A DNA stretch of 64,000 nt, taken from the NCBI RefSeq assembly GCF_000455345.1, contig NZ_HG315690.1, forward strand, positions 2,704,339 through 2,768,338, in the 5' to 3' direction. Numbering within the stretch: position 1 is the first letter of the stretch; each line of letters begins with the position of its first letter. The notes beneath the pieces are model-generated. The model saw nothing but the letters and a program-made list of their open reading frames with translations. It searched no databases and was not told the origin of the DNA. The stretch comes from Halopiger goleimassiliensis. Lineage in GTDB: Archaea; Halobacteriota; Halobacteria; Halobacteriales; Natrialbaceae. Shown in pieces: positions 45,845 through 54,936 of the stretch. The translations under genes and the position numbers were made by a program.

Positions 45845-48058
45845 GTGACTCGAGCCACCGACTACCGGCGTCGACTCGCCCGCTTTTCCCGCCGCCTGCG
45901 TCGGGGTGATCTTACCGGCGGTGACCGCTACCGGATCGCGGCGCTCGTCCTCTCGCTGTCGGCCGGACTCGCGGTCTTCGTCGTCGCCAGCCGGCTGTTT
46001 CCGTACCACTCGAGCAACGACGACGAGGCCGTCTACCTCCTCCAGGCCGCGATGTTGCTCGAGGGGCAACTCGAGCTCCACGCGGGCGAGCTGGCCGACG
46101 CCTTCAGGCCCTGGTTCTTCGTTGAAGACAGCGGTCGACTCTACCCGAAGTACACGCCGGTTCCGGCGGCGATGTTCGCCGGCGGGATGGCCATCTTCGG
46201 CGAGCCGCGGGTGACGCTCGCGGTCGTCGCGGCTGGCAACGCCGCGCTGGTGTACGTCCTCGGCTCGATGGTGTTCGACCGGACGGTCGGTCTCGTCGCC
46301 GCCGCCTGCTTCGCCGCCTCGCCGCTGGCCTTGCTCACCTCGTCGGTGTTCCTGCCCTACGCGCCGACGACCCTGTTGAACCTGCTGTTCGCGGTGTTGT
46401 ACCTGCGGGGCGTCCGGGACGCCCACGCCCCGAGCGCCGCCGGTGCGGGCGTCGCTATCGGACTCGCCTTCTTCGCCCGCCCCTACACGGCGGTGCTGTT
46501 CGCGGCTCCGTTCGTCCTCCACGCGCTGTGGAGCGTCGTGCGGGTTTGCCGTCACGATGGGGTCGCCGCACTCCGGTGGCCCCTCCCCGATCCGATCCGT
46601 CGGAACGCCCTCACCGCCGGCTTCGGACTGGCGTTCGTCGGCCTCACGCTCGCGTACAACGCCCGCCTGACGGGGTCGCCGCTGGTGTTCCCCTACGAGG
46701 CGTTCGCGCCGCTGGACGGCCCGGGCTTCGGTTACCGCGAGATCGAGGGGCATTCGATGGAGTACACCCCGTCGCTGGCGCTCGAGGCGAACGGCTACGT
46801 GCTCCGGTACTTCGCCACCCGGTGGTTCACCGCGGGACTGATCGGCACCATCGCAGCGCTGGCCGGCTTGGCGCTCGCGCTCCGGCGCTGGCTCCCGACA
46901 GCCGACGGAGAAGGCGGTCACTTCGGCCGGATTGCCGGCCTCGTGCTGGCCGGCCTCCTGGTGACGGTTCCGCTGGGCAACGTCGCGTTCTGGGGGAACC
47001 GGAACATCCTCTCGACGATGGGCGACCCGACGAACGGCCTCATCTCGCAGTTCGGGCCGTTCTACCACTTCGACCTCCTCGTCCCGCTCTCGATCTTCGC
47101 TGGGTTCGCGGCCGTGGCGGGCTGGCGACGGCTCCGTAGCGGTCGCCTCCAGGACCGACTCGCCGCCCGCACCACCAGCGAGACGGCCCGCCGCATCGCA
47201 CTCGCAGCCCTCGTCTCGAGCGTCCTGCTCGTCGGCGCGGCGAACGCGGCGATCCTCGCGCCGCCCGTCGAGCGGAACGACGCGTACACCGAGGGGTTCG
47301 AGGAGGCCTACGAACCCTTCGAGGAGCGAGACCTCGAAGAGGCGCTCGTCTTCCTCCCGACGCCCTATGGCGACTGGCTGGGCCACCCGTTCCAGCCGCT
47401 GCGGAACGATCCCGGCCTCGACGGCGAGGTCGTCTACGCGCTCGAGGGCGATCCCGAGCGCGATTTCGCCGTCATCGACGCCTACCCCGACCGCACCTAC
47501 TACCGGTATGCCTACCACGGCGAGTGGACGGCCACGCCCGACGACCCCGTGACCGCCACGCTCGAGGAACGAACCGTCCGCGAGGCCGAGACGTTCGACG
47601 GGGAGATGGTCGTCGGCGTCCTCTCGACCGTCGACTACGCGACCGTCCGCCTCGAGGCCGACGTCGGCGGCTACGCGACCTACGATCTGAACGAACTTGG
47701 CGAGGACGTCACGGTCGACTGGACGCTCGAGGACGGGACTGCGTCGATCGACCGCGTCCACAGCGGTGACGCGAACCGGTCGCTCGAGAACGCCTCGGTC
47801 GACCTGGGGGCGACGGACGAACTCGCGCTCTCGGTGACGCTGCTCCAGTCCGACGGCTCGTCGCTCACCTACCGACAGGAGGCGACCGTCCGAACGACCG
47901 ACGACGGACACGAGGTCGTCTGGCCGCCCGAGCGGACGGTCTGTACGCTCGTCACCCAGTGTGGCTCGGAAGGGACGTACATTCCCGACGAACCCGACCT
48001 GTACTTCGACGGCGTGTCGTTCGAGACGCGACTCGAGGCAAGCGACGCGGGACCGTGA
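45845..48058 (+). CDS. Membrane glycosyltransferase (GT39/ArnT-like GT-C fold)
   Basis: 737 residues from GTG. The N-terminal two thirds hold about eleven to twelve membrane helices with the acidic loop SSNDDEAVYLLQA near residue 57, the site expected for the catalytic Asp/Glu of GT-C enzymes. The C-terminal ~220 residues are a soluble extracytoplasmic domain. GT39 enzymes transfer sugars from a lipid-phosphate carrier. It is 39 nt after the binding-protein gene, likely in the same transcript, and convergent with the GT2 gene (32-nt gap). Confidence 0.83.
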   Translation: MTRATDYRRRLARFSRRLRRGDLTGGDRYRIAALVLSLSAGLAVFVVASRLFPYHSSNDDEAVYLLQAAMLLEGQLELHAGELADAFRPWFFVEDSGRLYPKYTPVPAAMFAGGMAIFGEPRVTLAVVAAGNAALVYVLGSMVFDRTVGLVAAACFAASPLALLTSSVFLPYAPTTLLNLLFAVLYLRGVRDAHAPSAAGAGVAIGLAFFARPYTAVLFAAPFVLHALWSVVRVCRHDGVAALRWPLPDPIRRNALTAGFGLAFVGLTLAYNARLTGSPLVFPYEAFAPLDGPGFGYREIEGHSMEYTPSLALEANGYVLRYFATRWFTAGLIGTIAALAGLALALRRWLPTADGEGGHFGRIAGLVLAGLLVTVPLGNVAFWGNRNILSTMGDPTNGLISQFGPFYHFDLLVPLSIFAGFAAVAGWRRLRSGRLQDRLAARTTSETARRIALAALVSSVLLVGAANAAILAPPVERNDAYTEGFEEAYEPFEERDLEEALVFLPTPYGDWLGHPFQPLRNDPGLDGEVVYALEGDPERDFAVIDAYPDRTYYRYAYHGEWTATPDDPVTATLEERTVREAETFDGEMVVGVLSTVDYATVRLEADVGGYATYDLNELGEDVTVDWTLEDGTASIDRVHSGDANRSLENASVDLGATDELALSVTLLQSDGSSLTYRQEATVRTTDDGHEVVWPPERTVCTLVTQCGSEGTYIPDEPDLYFDGVSFETRLEASDAGP

Positions 48059-48090
48059 GTTCGCGACCGCAGGAAAGCGGCGATCCCGAA

Positions 48091-48843
48091 TTATCGCGAC
48101 GGGTCGTGCGGCAGTTCGCGCAGCCGTTCCTCGAGACAGACCTTGACGATCGATTTTCCGATCTCGGCACCGCCCTTCAGGGGGTCGAGTTTCGTCTCCC
48201 CGGCGCGCTCGCGATACTCGATGGGGTGTTCGCGGACGTCGTAGCCCCGCATGAGCGGACGGATCAGCAGTTCGGCCGAGAGGCCGGTGTTCTCGCTCCA
48301 CTCGATGTCCTCGATCACCTCGCGGCGATAGGCGCGCATCCCGGTCGTGGTGTCGTGGACGCGCGTTCCCATGAGGAGACTGGCAACGGCGGCGAAGACG
48401 TGGTTGCCGAAGCGGTTCAGCGTCGGCATCGCCTCCGCGCCGTGGTAGAGGCGGTCGCCGCTGACCACGTCGTAGCCCGCGTTGATCAGCTCGAGGAACT
48501 CCGGCAGCTGCTCCATCGGGTAGGTGTCGTCGCAGTCGGTCGTGACGACGATCGGCCGGTCGGCCGCCAGAAGCGCCTCGTGGACGGCGACGCCGTAGCC
48601 CTGTGGCTCCTGTTCGATCACCGTCGCGCCGTGCTCGCGGGCGATCTCGGGCGTCCGATCGGAGGAGCCGTCGACGCAGACGACCTCGGCCTCACCGTCG
48701 GTGACCGCCTCGATGTCCGACAGCACCGTGCCGATCGCCTCCTCCTCGTTGTACGTTCCCATGACGACGCTGACGTCCTCGAAGGTGTACGCCCCGGCGT
48801 CGTCGGCACCGCCCGTCAGCTCGGTCCCGTCCTCGCTACTCAT
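48091..48843 (-). CDS. GT2 glycosyltransferase, dolichyl-phosphate-hexose synthase type
   Basis: 250 residues. GT2 fold with VSVVMGTYNEEEAIGTVL, the nucleotide-sugar DGSSDRTPEI, the metal-binding TTDCDDTYPM, and the family feature DTTTGMRAYRREV. It would load a sugar from a nucleotide donor onto a dolichyl phosphate carrier in the cytoplasm, feeding a GT-C enzyme such as the one at 45845. No C-terminal membrane anchor is clear. The promoter has operator site 4. Confidence 0.88.
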   Translation of the reverse strand: MSSEDGTELTGGADDAGAYTFEDVSVVMGTYNEEEAIGTVLSDIEAVTDGEAEVVCVDGSSDRTPEIAREHGATVIEQEPQGYGVAVHEALLAADRPIVVTTDCDDTYPMEQLPEFLELINAGYDVVSGDRLYHGAEAMPTLNRFGNHVFAAVASLLMGTRVHDTTTGMRAYRREVIEDIEWSENTGLSAELLIRPLMRGYDVREHPIEYRERAGETKLDPLKGGAEIGKSIVKVCLEERLRELPHDPSR

Positions 48844-48873
48844 TGGCGGTACTCTCTGTCCGCCGTATTTATA

Positions 48874-48891
48874 TTTTAGGTTTGCCTAAAA
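48874..48891 (-). promoter_or_regulatory. DtxR/Idr-like operator site 4
   Basis: On the plus strand TTTTAGGTTTGCCTAAAA; read on the minus strand the core is TAGGCAAACCTA, the same as site 5. It lies immediately upstream of the minus-strand TATA box (ATATAAATA, complement of 48866-48874), which is 23-31 nt before the GT2 start codon at 48843. Confidence 0.82.
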
Positions 48892-48961
48892 CGTCGGAGT
48901 AGCCGCCCCGAACGGCGAGACCGATCGACCGCCGGCGACGCGCTCCTCTCGGGGACGGCGG

Positions 48962-49999
48962 CTACGCGGCTCCGGCGTTCCGTCCGCCGTCGACCTGCTC
49001 ACGGAGGAGGGTCTCGAGGTGAGCGATGCGCGTTTCAGTGCTGGGATGCGTCCGGAACGGTCCGCGCGACGCCGATGCGTCGCGTGGAAGAATATCCAGT
49101 ACGCTGGCCGACTTCGCCCAGGTGCGCTTGTCCTCGGACGGACGCGAGCGCCGGTCCGAGAGCGTCTCGAGCGCGCTGACGAGGGTGCCCGGAGAGCCGG
49201 TCAGTTCCGCGGCCCCCCTGTCGGCCGCGAGTTCGCGACCGCGCGAGAGGGTCGCGATACCGAACTGACAGCACAGTCGCTGGACGGCCGTGACGGCAGT
49301 CAGGAGCGCCCACAGGCCGACGTGAGCCAGGTAGCCGAGCGGTTGGCGGACGAGCAGTTCTCGCGACGGGGGATCGTCCGACCCCACGCGTTCGGCGACG
49401 AGCATCGGGACGAGCACGAGGTTCGTGATGCGACTGTCGCCGTTCGCGAGGTGGCTGATCTCGTGGGCGAGGACGGCCTCGAGTTCGTCGCCCGAGAGCG
49501 CGCTCACGAGTCCGGTCGTGACGATGATCGTCCCGTTCGACCGCCCGCCGACGGCGTACGACTCCGCTCGCTGACGGTCGGCGACGTACGTATCCGGCTC
49601 CGGAATATCCGCCTGCTGGGCGAGCCGACGGGTCCGGTTCGCCAGTTCGGGATGCGTTTCGGTGGCCGGCGCACCCGCTTCGCCGAGTTCGGCCCGGAAC
49701 GCCCGAATTTCGTCCCGGACCGGTCGGTAGTACAGGATCGGAAGCAGGGGGATCCCGGCTACCACTGCAACGCGAAGGGGAGACGTGAGGACGCTCCAGA
49801 ACAATCCGTAAGAGCCCCCGGAAAACGGCAGCAACAGCGTCTCGAGCGCGTACACGACGGGGAGCAGCGCGAGCCAGGCGAGTAATCCGCCCGCGAGGAT
49901 CGCCGTCGCCGCGACGACGAGCGAGACGACCGCGAGCACGGCCAGTGCGGCGAGCATCCGCCAGGCCAGCGACAACCGCATCCGACGACCGAGATTCAT
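48962..49999 (-). CDS. M48-family (HtpX-like) membrane metalloprotease
   Basis: 345 residues. Two or three hydrophobic helices at the N-terminus (residues 10-90), then the gluzincin motif HEISH at 179-183, and the third zinc ligand Glu in GRELAADRGAAEL. HtpX-type proteases degrade misfolded membrane proteins. It sits inside the iron-regulated region but no TAGG-N4-CCTA site precedes it, so it may be a bystander. Confidence 0.88.
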   Translation of the reverse strand: MNLGRRMRLSLAWRMLAALAVLAVVSLVVAATAILAGGLLAWLALLPVVYALETLLLPFSGGSYGLFWSVLTSPLRVAVVAGIPLLPILYYRPVRDEIRAFRAELGEAGAPATETHPELANRTRRLAQQADIPEPDTYVADRQRAESYAVGGRSNGTIIVTTGLVSALSGDELEAVLAHEISHLANGDSRITNLVLVPMLVAERVGSDDPPSRELLVRQPLGYLAHVGLWALLTAVTAVQRLCCQFGIATLSRGRELAADRGAAELTGSPGTLVSALETLSDRRSRPSEDKRTWAKSASVLDILPRDASASRGPFRTHPSTETRIAHLETLLREQVDGGRNAGAA

Positions 50000-50128
50000 G
50001 ACGGCGACTCCACACGAATCGATCCGATCGAGGGGCTGATCAATCTTCTGTGATACGTTCGCCGTCCCCGGCGGTCCCGACGACGGAACGCCCCGGTGCG
50101 GCGGCGACCGACGGGGGCACAGAACGGA

Positions 50129-51769
50129 TCACGAGAGCGTCGCGAGCACGTCCTCGGCGGCCTTCAGCGCGAGCGCCGCGATCGTCAGCGTCGGGTTCAT
50201 CGCGCCGCCGGTCGGGAAGACGCTGCTCGAGGCGATCCAGCAGTTCTCGAGGTCGTGGGTCCGCAGGTCGGGGCCGACGACGCTCTCGGCGGGGTCGTCG
50301 CCCATTCGGGTGGTTCCCATGTGGTGGAACGCCGGCCCCGTGTTCTCGGGACCGACGCGGCCGGTGATCTCCGCGCCGAGTTCCTCGAGAATCCGCTCCT
50401 GAACCTCGTTGGCCCGTTCGATCGTCCGCAACGCCCGGTCGCCGACATTCCAGTGGACGTCCGGGACGGGGTTGCCGTGGTCGTCGGTCGTCTCCGGGTC
50501 GAGAGCGACGTAGCTGTCCTCGCGGGGGAGTTGCTCGACCAGCGCCCCCATCCCGACGTGGGTGCCGTACTCGGAGCGGATCCGCTCGAGCAAGGAGTCG
50601 CCCCACTCGTTGCCGGAGAGGGCCATCCCCACGGGGGAGGGGCCAGCGTAGTTGAAGAACTCGAGTTTGAACGGGCCGACCTCCTCGTCAGCCTCGTCGT
50701 AGAACTGGTGGCACTCGCTGGTCATGAACCCGACGTGGTTCTGCCGGGTCGGCTCGTCCAGGACGCCGTCGACCCCGGCGAAGAGGTGGTCCATGAAGAA
50801 CCGACCCACGAGGCCGCTCGAGTTCGCGAGGCCCTCGGGGTGCTCGGGCGACTCGGAGAGCAACAACAGCCGCGGCGTCTCGACCCCGCCGCAGGCGATC
50901 ACGAAGGCGTCGGCCTCCTGGCGGTACTCCTCGCCGTCGGGAGTGGCGTAGACGGCCGCCTCGAGCGTTTCCCCGGCGGCGTCGTGTTCCAGCCGCTGGA
51001 CCGGCGCGCGGTCGATCACCGTCGCGCCCTTCTCCTCGGCGCGCTCGACGTGAACCGTCGCGTCGTACTTCGCGCCGGAGGGGCAGACGGGTTCGCAGGT
51101 GCCGTAGCCGACGCAGGCGCTCCGGCCGTCGTAGCCCTCGGAGTTGCGGGCGTTCGGCACCGAGTGCATCGCGATCCCCAGCTCGTCGCAGGCCTCGGCG
51201 AACAGCGAGTCGCTGTAGGAGGGCGGAAACGGAGGCATCGGGTGGGGCTCCTCGCGGGGCGGCGCGAAGGGATTGTCGTCGGCCCCTGCAACGCCCAGTT
51301 CGCGCTCGGCCTGCGCGTAGTACGGCCGCAGGTCCTCGTACTCGATCGGCCAGTCGACGCCGACGCCGCGCGCAGACTGGGAGTTGAAGTCGTCCTCGTG
51401 CAGCCGCATCACCATCCCCTGCCAGTGGAGCGTCGTCCCGCCGACGCCTTTCACGCGGGTCTGGTTGAGCGGGTAGAACCACTCGCCGGACGCCGAGTGG
51501 GCGTCCCGTTCGGGGTCGCCGTCCCAGACGTCCGGGCGGTCGTAGGCCGGCCGGATCGCGCGCTCCTGGCGAGCCAGCCGATCCTCGGCGGAGAAGCGAG
51601 GGCCGGCCTCGAGGATCACCACCTCGTACCCCTCCCCGGCGAGGCGGTCGGCCACCAGGCCGCCGGCCGGCCCTGCTCCGACGACACAGACGTCGGCGTC
51701 CTCGACGGGCGTCCGGTCCGTGGCACCCTCGAGCGGCGCGGCCGCCTCGGCGGGCGGACGGGAACTCAC
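50129..51769 (-). CDS. GMC-family FAD oxidoreductase
   Basis: 546 residues starting at GTG, overlapping the upstream stop by 4 nt (GTGA). The FAD-binding motif is ADVCVVGAGPAGGLVADRLA, then GVGGTTLHWQGMV, and the C-terminal active-site-like region has FHHMGTTRMG and PTGGAMNPTLTIAALAL. A cysteine-bearing ACVGYGTCEPVCPSGAKYDA is like that of gluconate/sorbitol-type dehydrogenases. It oxidises an alcohol or sugar using FAD. It carries no signal of its own and would need its partner subunit for export. Confidence 0.88.
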   Translation of the reverse strand: MSSRPPAEAAAPLEGATDRTPVEDADVCVVGAGPAGGLVADRLAGEGYEVVILEAGPRFSAEDRLARQERAIRPAYDRPDVWDGDPERDAHSASGEWFYPLNQTRVKGVGGTTLHWQGMVMRLHEDDFNSQSARGVGVDWPIEYEDLRPYYAQAERELGVAGADDNPFAPPREEPHPMPPFPPSYSDSLFAEACDELGIAMHSVPNARNSEGYDGRSACVGYGTCEPVCPSGAKYDATVHVERAEEKGATVIDRAPVQRLEHDAAGETLEAAVYATPDGEEYRQEADAFVIACGGVETPRLLLLSESPEHPEGLANSSGLVGRFFMDHLFAGVDGVLDEPTRQNHVGFMTSECHQFYDEADEEVGPFKLEFFNYAGPSPVGMALSGNEWGDSLLERIRSEYGTHVGMGALVEQLPREDSYVALDPETTDDHGNPVPDVHWNVGDRALRTIERANEVQERILEELGAEITGRVGPENTGPAFHHMGTTRMGDDPAESVVGPDLRTHDLENCWIASSSVFPTGGAMNPTLTIAALALKAAEDVLATLS

Positions 51770-52290
51770 GATTCGGGCCCCCGCTGGTAGGTCTCGAGGC
51801 CGCCGGCGTGGCCCTGCGGGTTCTCGATGCCGGCCAGTTCGCCCCCCGTCGGCGAGACGTACAGCCCCAGCAACAACTCGTTGACGACGTAGTAGCGGAT
51901 CCGCTCCGGCGTCGTGCCGTCGGGCCGTTCCGGCACGCTCGCCACGCCCAGGGTGCGCAACAGCAGGTCGCGGTCGTCGACGGACAGGTCGGCGAACGGG
52001 ACGCCCTGCCACCCCTCCGCCTCGTCGTCGAGGTCGGCGATGGTCGCCTCCAGTCCCGCCGCGTGGCCCGCCGCGTCGAGACGACCCTCGAGGAAGGTCT
52101 CGACGAATTCCTCGACGCCCTCGAGTTCGGAGGGATAGACGACCTCGGCGGCCGCGAGCATCGTCTCGATGGTGTGTTCTCGAGACGCCGATGAGCCGCC
52201 GGTTCGACTGCGGTGGAGGGCCGTGACCGCCGCGCCGCCGGCACCCAGCGCCGCGAGCGCGGCGACCGCGTCCCGCCTCGTCAACTCCAT
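51766..52290 (-). CDS. Gluconate 2-dehydrogenase subunit 3-type protein
   Basis: 174 residues. The N-terminus is a Tat-like signal (ELTRRDAVAALAALGAGGAA), and the mature part is all-helical with EVVYPSELEGVEEFV and LLLRTLGVA, matching the small subunit that partners membrane-bound GMC dehydrogenases. It can carry the flavoprotein to the outside by Tat hitchhiking. It is the first gene of the pair and has operator site 5 at its promoter. Confidence 0.82.
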   Translation of the reverse strand: MELTRRDAVAALAALGAGGAAVTALHRSRTGGSSASREHTIETMLAAAEVVYPSELEGVEEFVETFLEGRLDAAGHAAGLEATIADLDDEAEGWQGVPFADLSVDDRDLLLRTLGVASVPERPDGTTPERIRYYVVNELLLGLYVSPTGGELAGIENPQGHAGGLETYQRGPES

Positions 52291-52298
52291 GCACAGGG

Positions 52299-52314
52299 AT
52301 TAGGCAAACCTAAA
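52299..52314 (-). promoter_or_regulatory. DtxR/Idr-like operator site 5
   Basis: ATTAGGCAAACCTAAA has the TAGG-N4-CCTA core. It lies 9-24 nt upstream of the start codon at 52290, between the minus-strand TATA box (CTATAAGG, complement of 52316-52323, about 26 nt upstream) and the ATG. The permease gene at 52444 is divergent, 130 nt away, and could share it. Confidence 0.8.
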
Positions 52315-52443
52315 CCTTATAGCCGTTGAAACGAGACGCTTCGCGTACGTACCGCGTCGGGAGTGGCGACCGCATCGACGAGCGGGGGTTCGTCTCGGAC
52401 GGTCGCCGTCGCACCCGACCCACGTTGATTCGACTTCGACCTC

Positions 52444-54081
52444 ATGAAATCGCTCTTTCGACGCTACGGCCGGACGACGGACGACCTGCCGATCGGGCTG
52501 ACCTTGCTCTCCGGGGCCATCGCCGCGACGATCCTCTTCCCGCTCACGTGGCTCGTCGTCGAGGCGGTGACCGTCGAACCGGGACGGGCGTGGGAGATGG
52601 TCGTCCGCCCGAAGACGCTCGAGGTCGTCCTCAACAGCCTCCTGATGACGACCGGCGTGACGGTGCTGTCGATCCTGATCGGCGTCCCGCTCGCGTGGCT
52701 CACCGTCCAGACGGACCTGCCGTTCCGGCGATTCTGGTCCGTCGTCGTCGCCCTCCCCCTCGTGATTCCCAGCTACATCGGCGCGTTCGCGTTTGTCTCG
52801 GCGTTCGGTCCCCGGGGCGAGTTCCAGTCCCTGCTCGAACCGCTGGGCATCGAGCAGATCCCCGAAATCTACGGCCTCCCCGGGACGGTCCTGGTCATCA
52901 CGCTCTACACCTACCCCTACGTCTACCTGACCACCCGAGCCGCGTTGCTCTCGTTCGACACCACCCTCCTCGACGCCGCGCGGACGCTCAACCACGGCCG
53001 CTGGCGGGCGTTTCGCCGCGTCACCTTTCCGCAGATCCGCCCGGCGGTCGCCGCCGGCGCTCTCCTGGCCGCGCTGTACGCCATCTCCGACTTCGGGACG
53101 CCCGCGATCATGCGGTTTTCCGTCTTCACCCGGCAGATCTACCTCGAGATGAACACGTTCAACGTCGAGTACGCCGCGATGCTCTCGCTGCAGTTGCTCG
53201 GCCTCGTCCTCGTCGTGCTCGCGCTCGAGTCGGCCGTGCGATCGAACGAGTCAGTACAGAGCGACGCCGCCGGCGGGAGCGGGGCCTCCTCGGGGCCGGC
53301 CGTCACGCTGGGCGCGTGGCGCTGGCCGGCGACGCTGTTGCCCGCCGCCGTGACGACGCTTGCGCTCGTCGTCCCCATCTGGATCCTGGGGCTCTGGCTC
53401 GTCAACGCCGATCCCTCAGCCCGTCCGGAACTCGCGTTCGAACTCCACTACGCGACGAACTCGCTGAAGGTCGCCGGGGCCGCGGCGCTCGTCTCGGTAC
53501 TGGCCGCACTGCCCGTCGCCTACTTCGCGGCCAGAAACGACTCGCCGCTGTCGGGGCTGTTCGAGCGCGCCACCTACGTCGGCTTCGCGGTTCCGGGCAT
53601 CGTCCTCGCGCTCGCACTGGTGGCCTTCGCGACGTCGTACGACGGATTCGCCGGCGACTCGCCGCTGCTGCCGGCGATCTACAAGACGACGCCGCTGCTC
53701 GTCTTCGCCTACGTCGTCCGGTTCATGCCCCAGGCGGTCGGCTCGATCCGCTCGAGCACCCTGCAGGTTGATCCGATGCTCGTCGAGGCCGCGCGTACCC
53801 TCGGGACGCCGCCGCTGCGGGCGTTCCGGCGGATCACGCTCCCGCTCGTGACGCCCGGCATCGTCGCCGGGGCGGCGCTGGTCTTCCTGACCACCATGAA
53901 GGAACTGCCGGTGACGCTCATCCTCAAGCCCATCGGGTTCGAGACGCTGGTCACCCTCATCTGGGAGGCCCAGGAGCAGGCGTACTTCCAGTACGCCGTG
54001 ATCCCCTCGATTCTGTTGCTCGTCATCTCCGGCCTCTCGATGGTGATCCTCCTCTCGGCCGGTAACCAGGAAGGGCTCTGA
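52444..54081 (+). CDS. Ferric-type ABC transporter permease (fused FbpB form)
   Basis: 545 residues with about twelve membrane helices, arranged as two homologous halves. Each half carries an EAA-like coupling motif: LLDAARTLNHGRWRAFRRVT in the first, and LVEAARTLGTPPLRAFRRIT in the second. This doubled form is typical of ferric iron (FbpB/SfuB) permeases. It is divergent from the gluconate-dehydrogenase pair. The ATPase gene is not in the window. Confidence 0.9.
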   Translation: MKSLFRRYGRTTDDLPIGLTLLSGAIAATILFPLTWLVVEAVTVEPGRAWEMVVRPKTLEVVLNSLLMTTGVTVLSILIGVPLAWLTVQTDLPFRRFWSVVVALPLVIPSYIGAFAFVSAFGPRGEFQSLLEPLGIEQIPEIYGLPGTVLVITLYTYPYVYLTTRAALLSFDTTLLDAARTLNHGRWRAFRRVTFPQIRPAVAAGALLAALYAISDFGTPAIMRFSVFTRQIYLEMNTFNVEYAAMLSLQLLGLVLVVLALESAVRSNESVQSDAAGGSGASSGPAVTLGAWRWPATLLPAAVTTLALVVPIWILGLWLVNADPSARPELAFELHYATNSLKVAGAAALVSVLAALPVAYFAARNDSPLSGLFERATYVGFAVPGIVLALALVAFATSYDGFAGDSPLLPAIYKTTPLLVFAYVVRFMPQAVGSIRSSTLQVDPMLVEAARTLGTPPLRAFRRITLPLVTPGIVAGAALVFLTTMKELPVTLILKPIGFETLVTLIWEAQEQAYFQYAVIPSILLLVISGLSMVILLSAGNQEGL

Positions 54082-54108
54082 GGGGGGCGGCGAGAGCCCC
54101 ACTCCGCG

Positions 54109-54807
54109 TTAGCCGTCGGCCGCCTCGAGCAGCGACGGGTCGTCGATCGACGGATCGTTGACCGCCGTCGAGACCGGATACGCGCGCATCTCGTCGGCCG
54201 GGTACGGCTCGAGCAGGTCCCGCGGGTCCTCGCCCGCGAGCCACCGACGCTCGTCCGCGGGGTCGAGGATCACCGCCATCCGGTGGTGGAGGTCGGCGAC
54301 GAGGTCGTTCGGCTCCGTCGTCACGATTGTGAACGTCTCGAGCGGCTCGTCACCGTCCTCGTCGACGTCTGCACCGCCGCCGAACGCCTCGAGTCCCGCC
54401 TGCGTCGTCTCGGGCTCCCAGCGATCCCACAGCCCCGCCATCGCGAACGGCCGGTCGTCCTCGAAGGCGACCCTGTAGGGCCGTTTGCCGTCGTCCGTCT
54501 CGACCCACTCGTAGAAGCCGTCGGCCGGGACGAGACACCTGCGTCGCTCGAACGCCTCCCTGAAACTGGGCTTCTCGTCGACCGTCTTCGCCCGCGCGTT
54601 GATCAGACCGTCGCCGTCGTCCTCGGCCCACGAGGGCACCAGCCCCCACTCGAGCCGCCGGATGCGCTCCGGCGCGTCGTTCGTGATGACGGGCAGCTGC
54701 TGGCCCGGCGCGGCGTTGTACCGCGGCGCGAACGGGGCGTCGAACGCGGCGTCGAACCGCTCCTCTACGTCGTCGCGCTCGAGGGCGATGGTGTAGCGGC
54801 CACACAT
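54109..54807 (-). CDS. SRAP (SOS response-associated peptidase / HMCES) protein
   Basis: 232 residues from MCGRYTIALERDDVEE. The essential Cys2 and the residues NAAPGQQLPV, RRLEWGLVPSWA, NARAKTVDEKPSFREAF and RRRCLVPADGFYEW are present. SRAP proteins form a thiazolidine link with abasic sites in single-stranded DNA to protect them. A 26-nt gap separates it from the permease; the two are convergent and unrelated. Confidence 0.95.
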   Translation of the reverse strand: MCGRYTIALERDDVEERFDAAFDAPFAPRYNAAPGQQLPVITNDAPERIRRLEWGLVPSWAEDDGDGLINARAKTVDEKPSFREAFERRRCLVPADGFYEWVETDDGKRPYRVAFEDDRPFAMAGLWDRWEPETTQAGLEAFGGGADVDEDGDEPLETFTIVTTEPNDLVADLHHRMAVILDPADERRWLAGEDPRDLLEPYPADEMRAYPVSTAVNDPSIDDPSLLEAADG

Positions 54808-54936
54808 GTCCGTGGTGTCGGCAGGCCGGGACAAATCGTTGTTCCCTTGGAGCGGGGTCCAATCCGTGTGCGTGCCACCGGAACGGTCGTTGCACCGATA
54901 ACGACGTACCGAAACGCCAGAACAGGGATATCAACT

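Noticed and set aside
45749-48301. An 850-codon minus-strand open frame
   Set aside because: It lies opposite the GT39-type gene, whose membrane-helix pattern and codon use are far more convincing.
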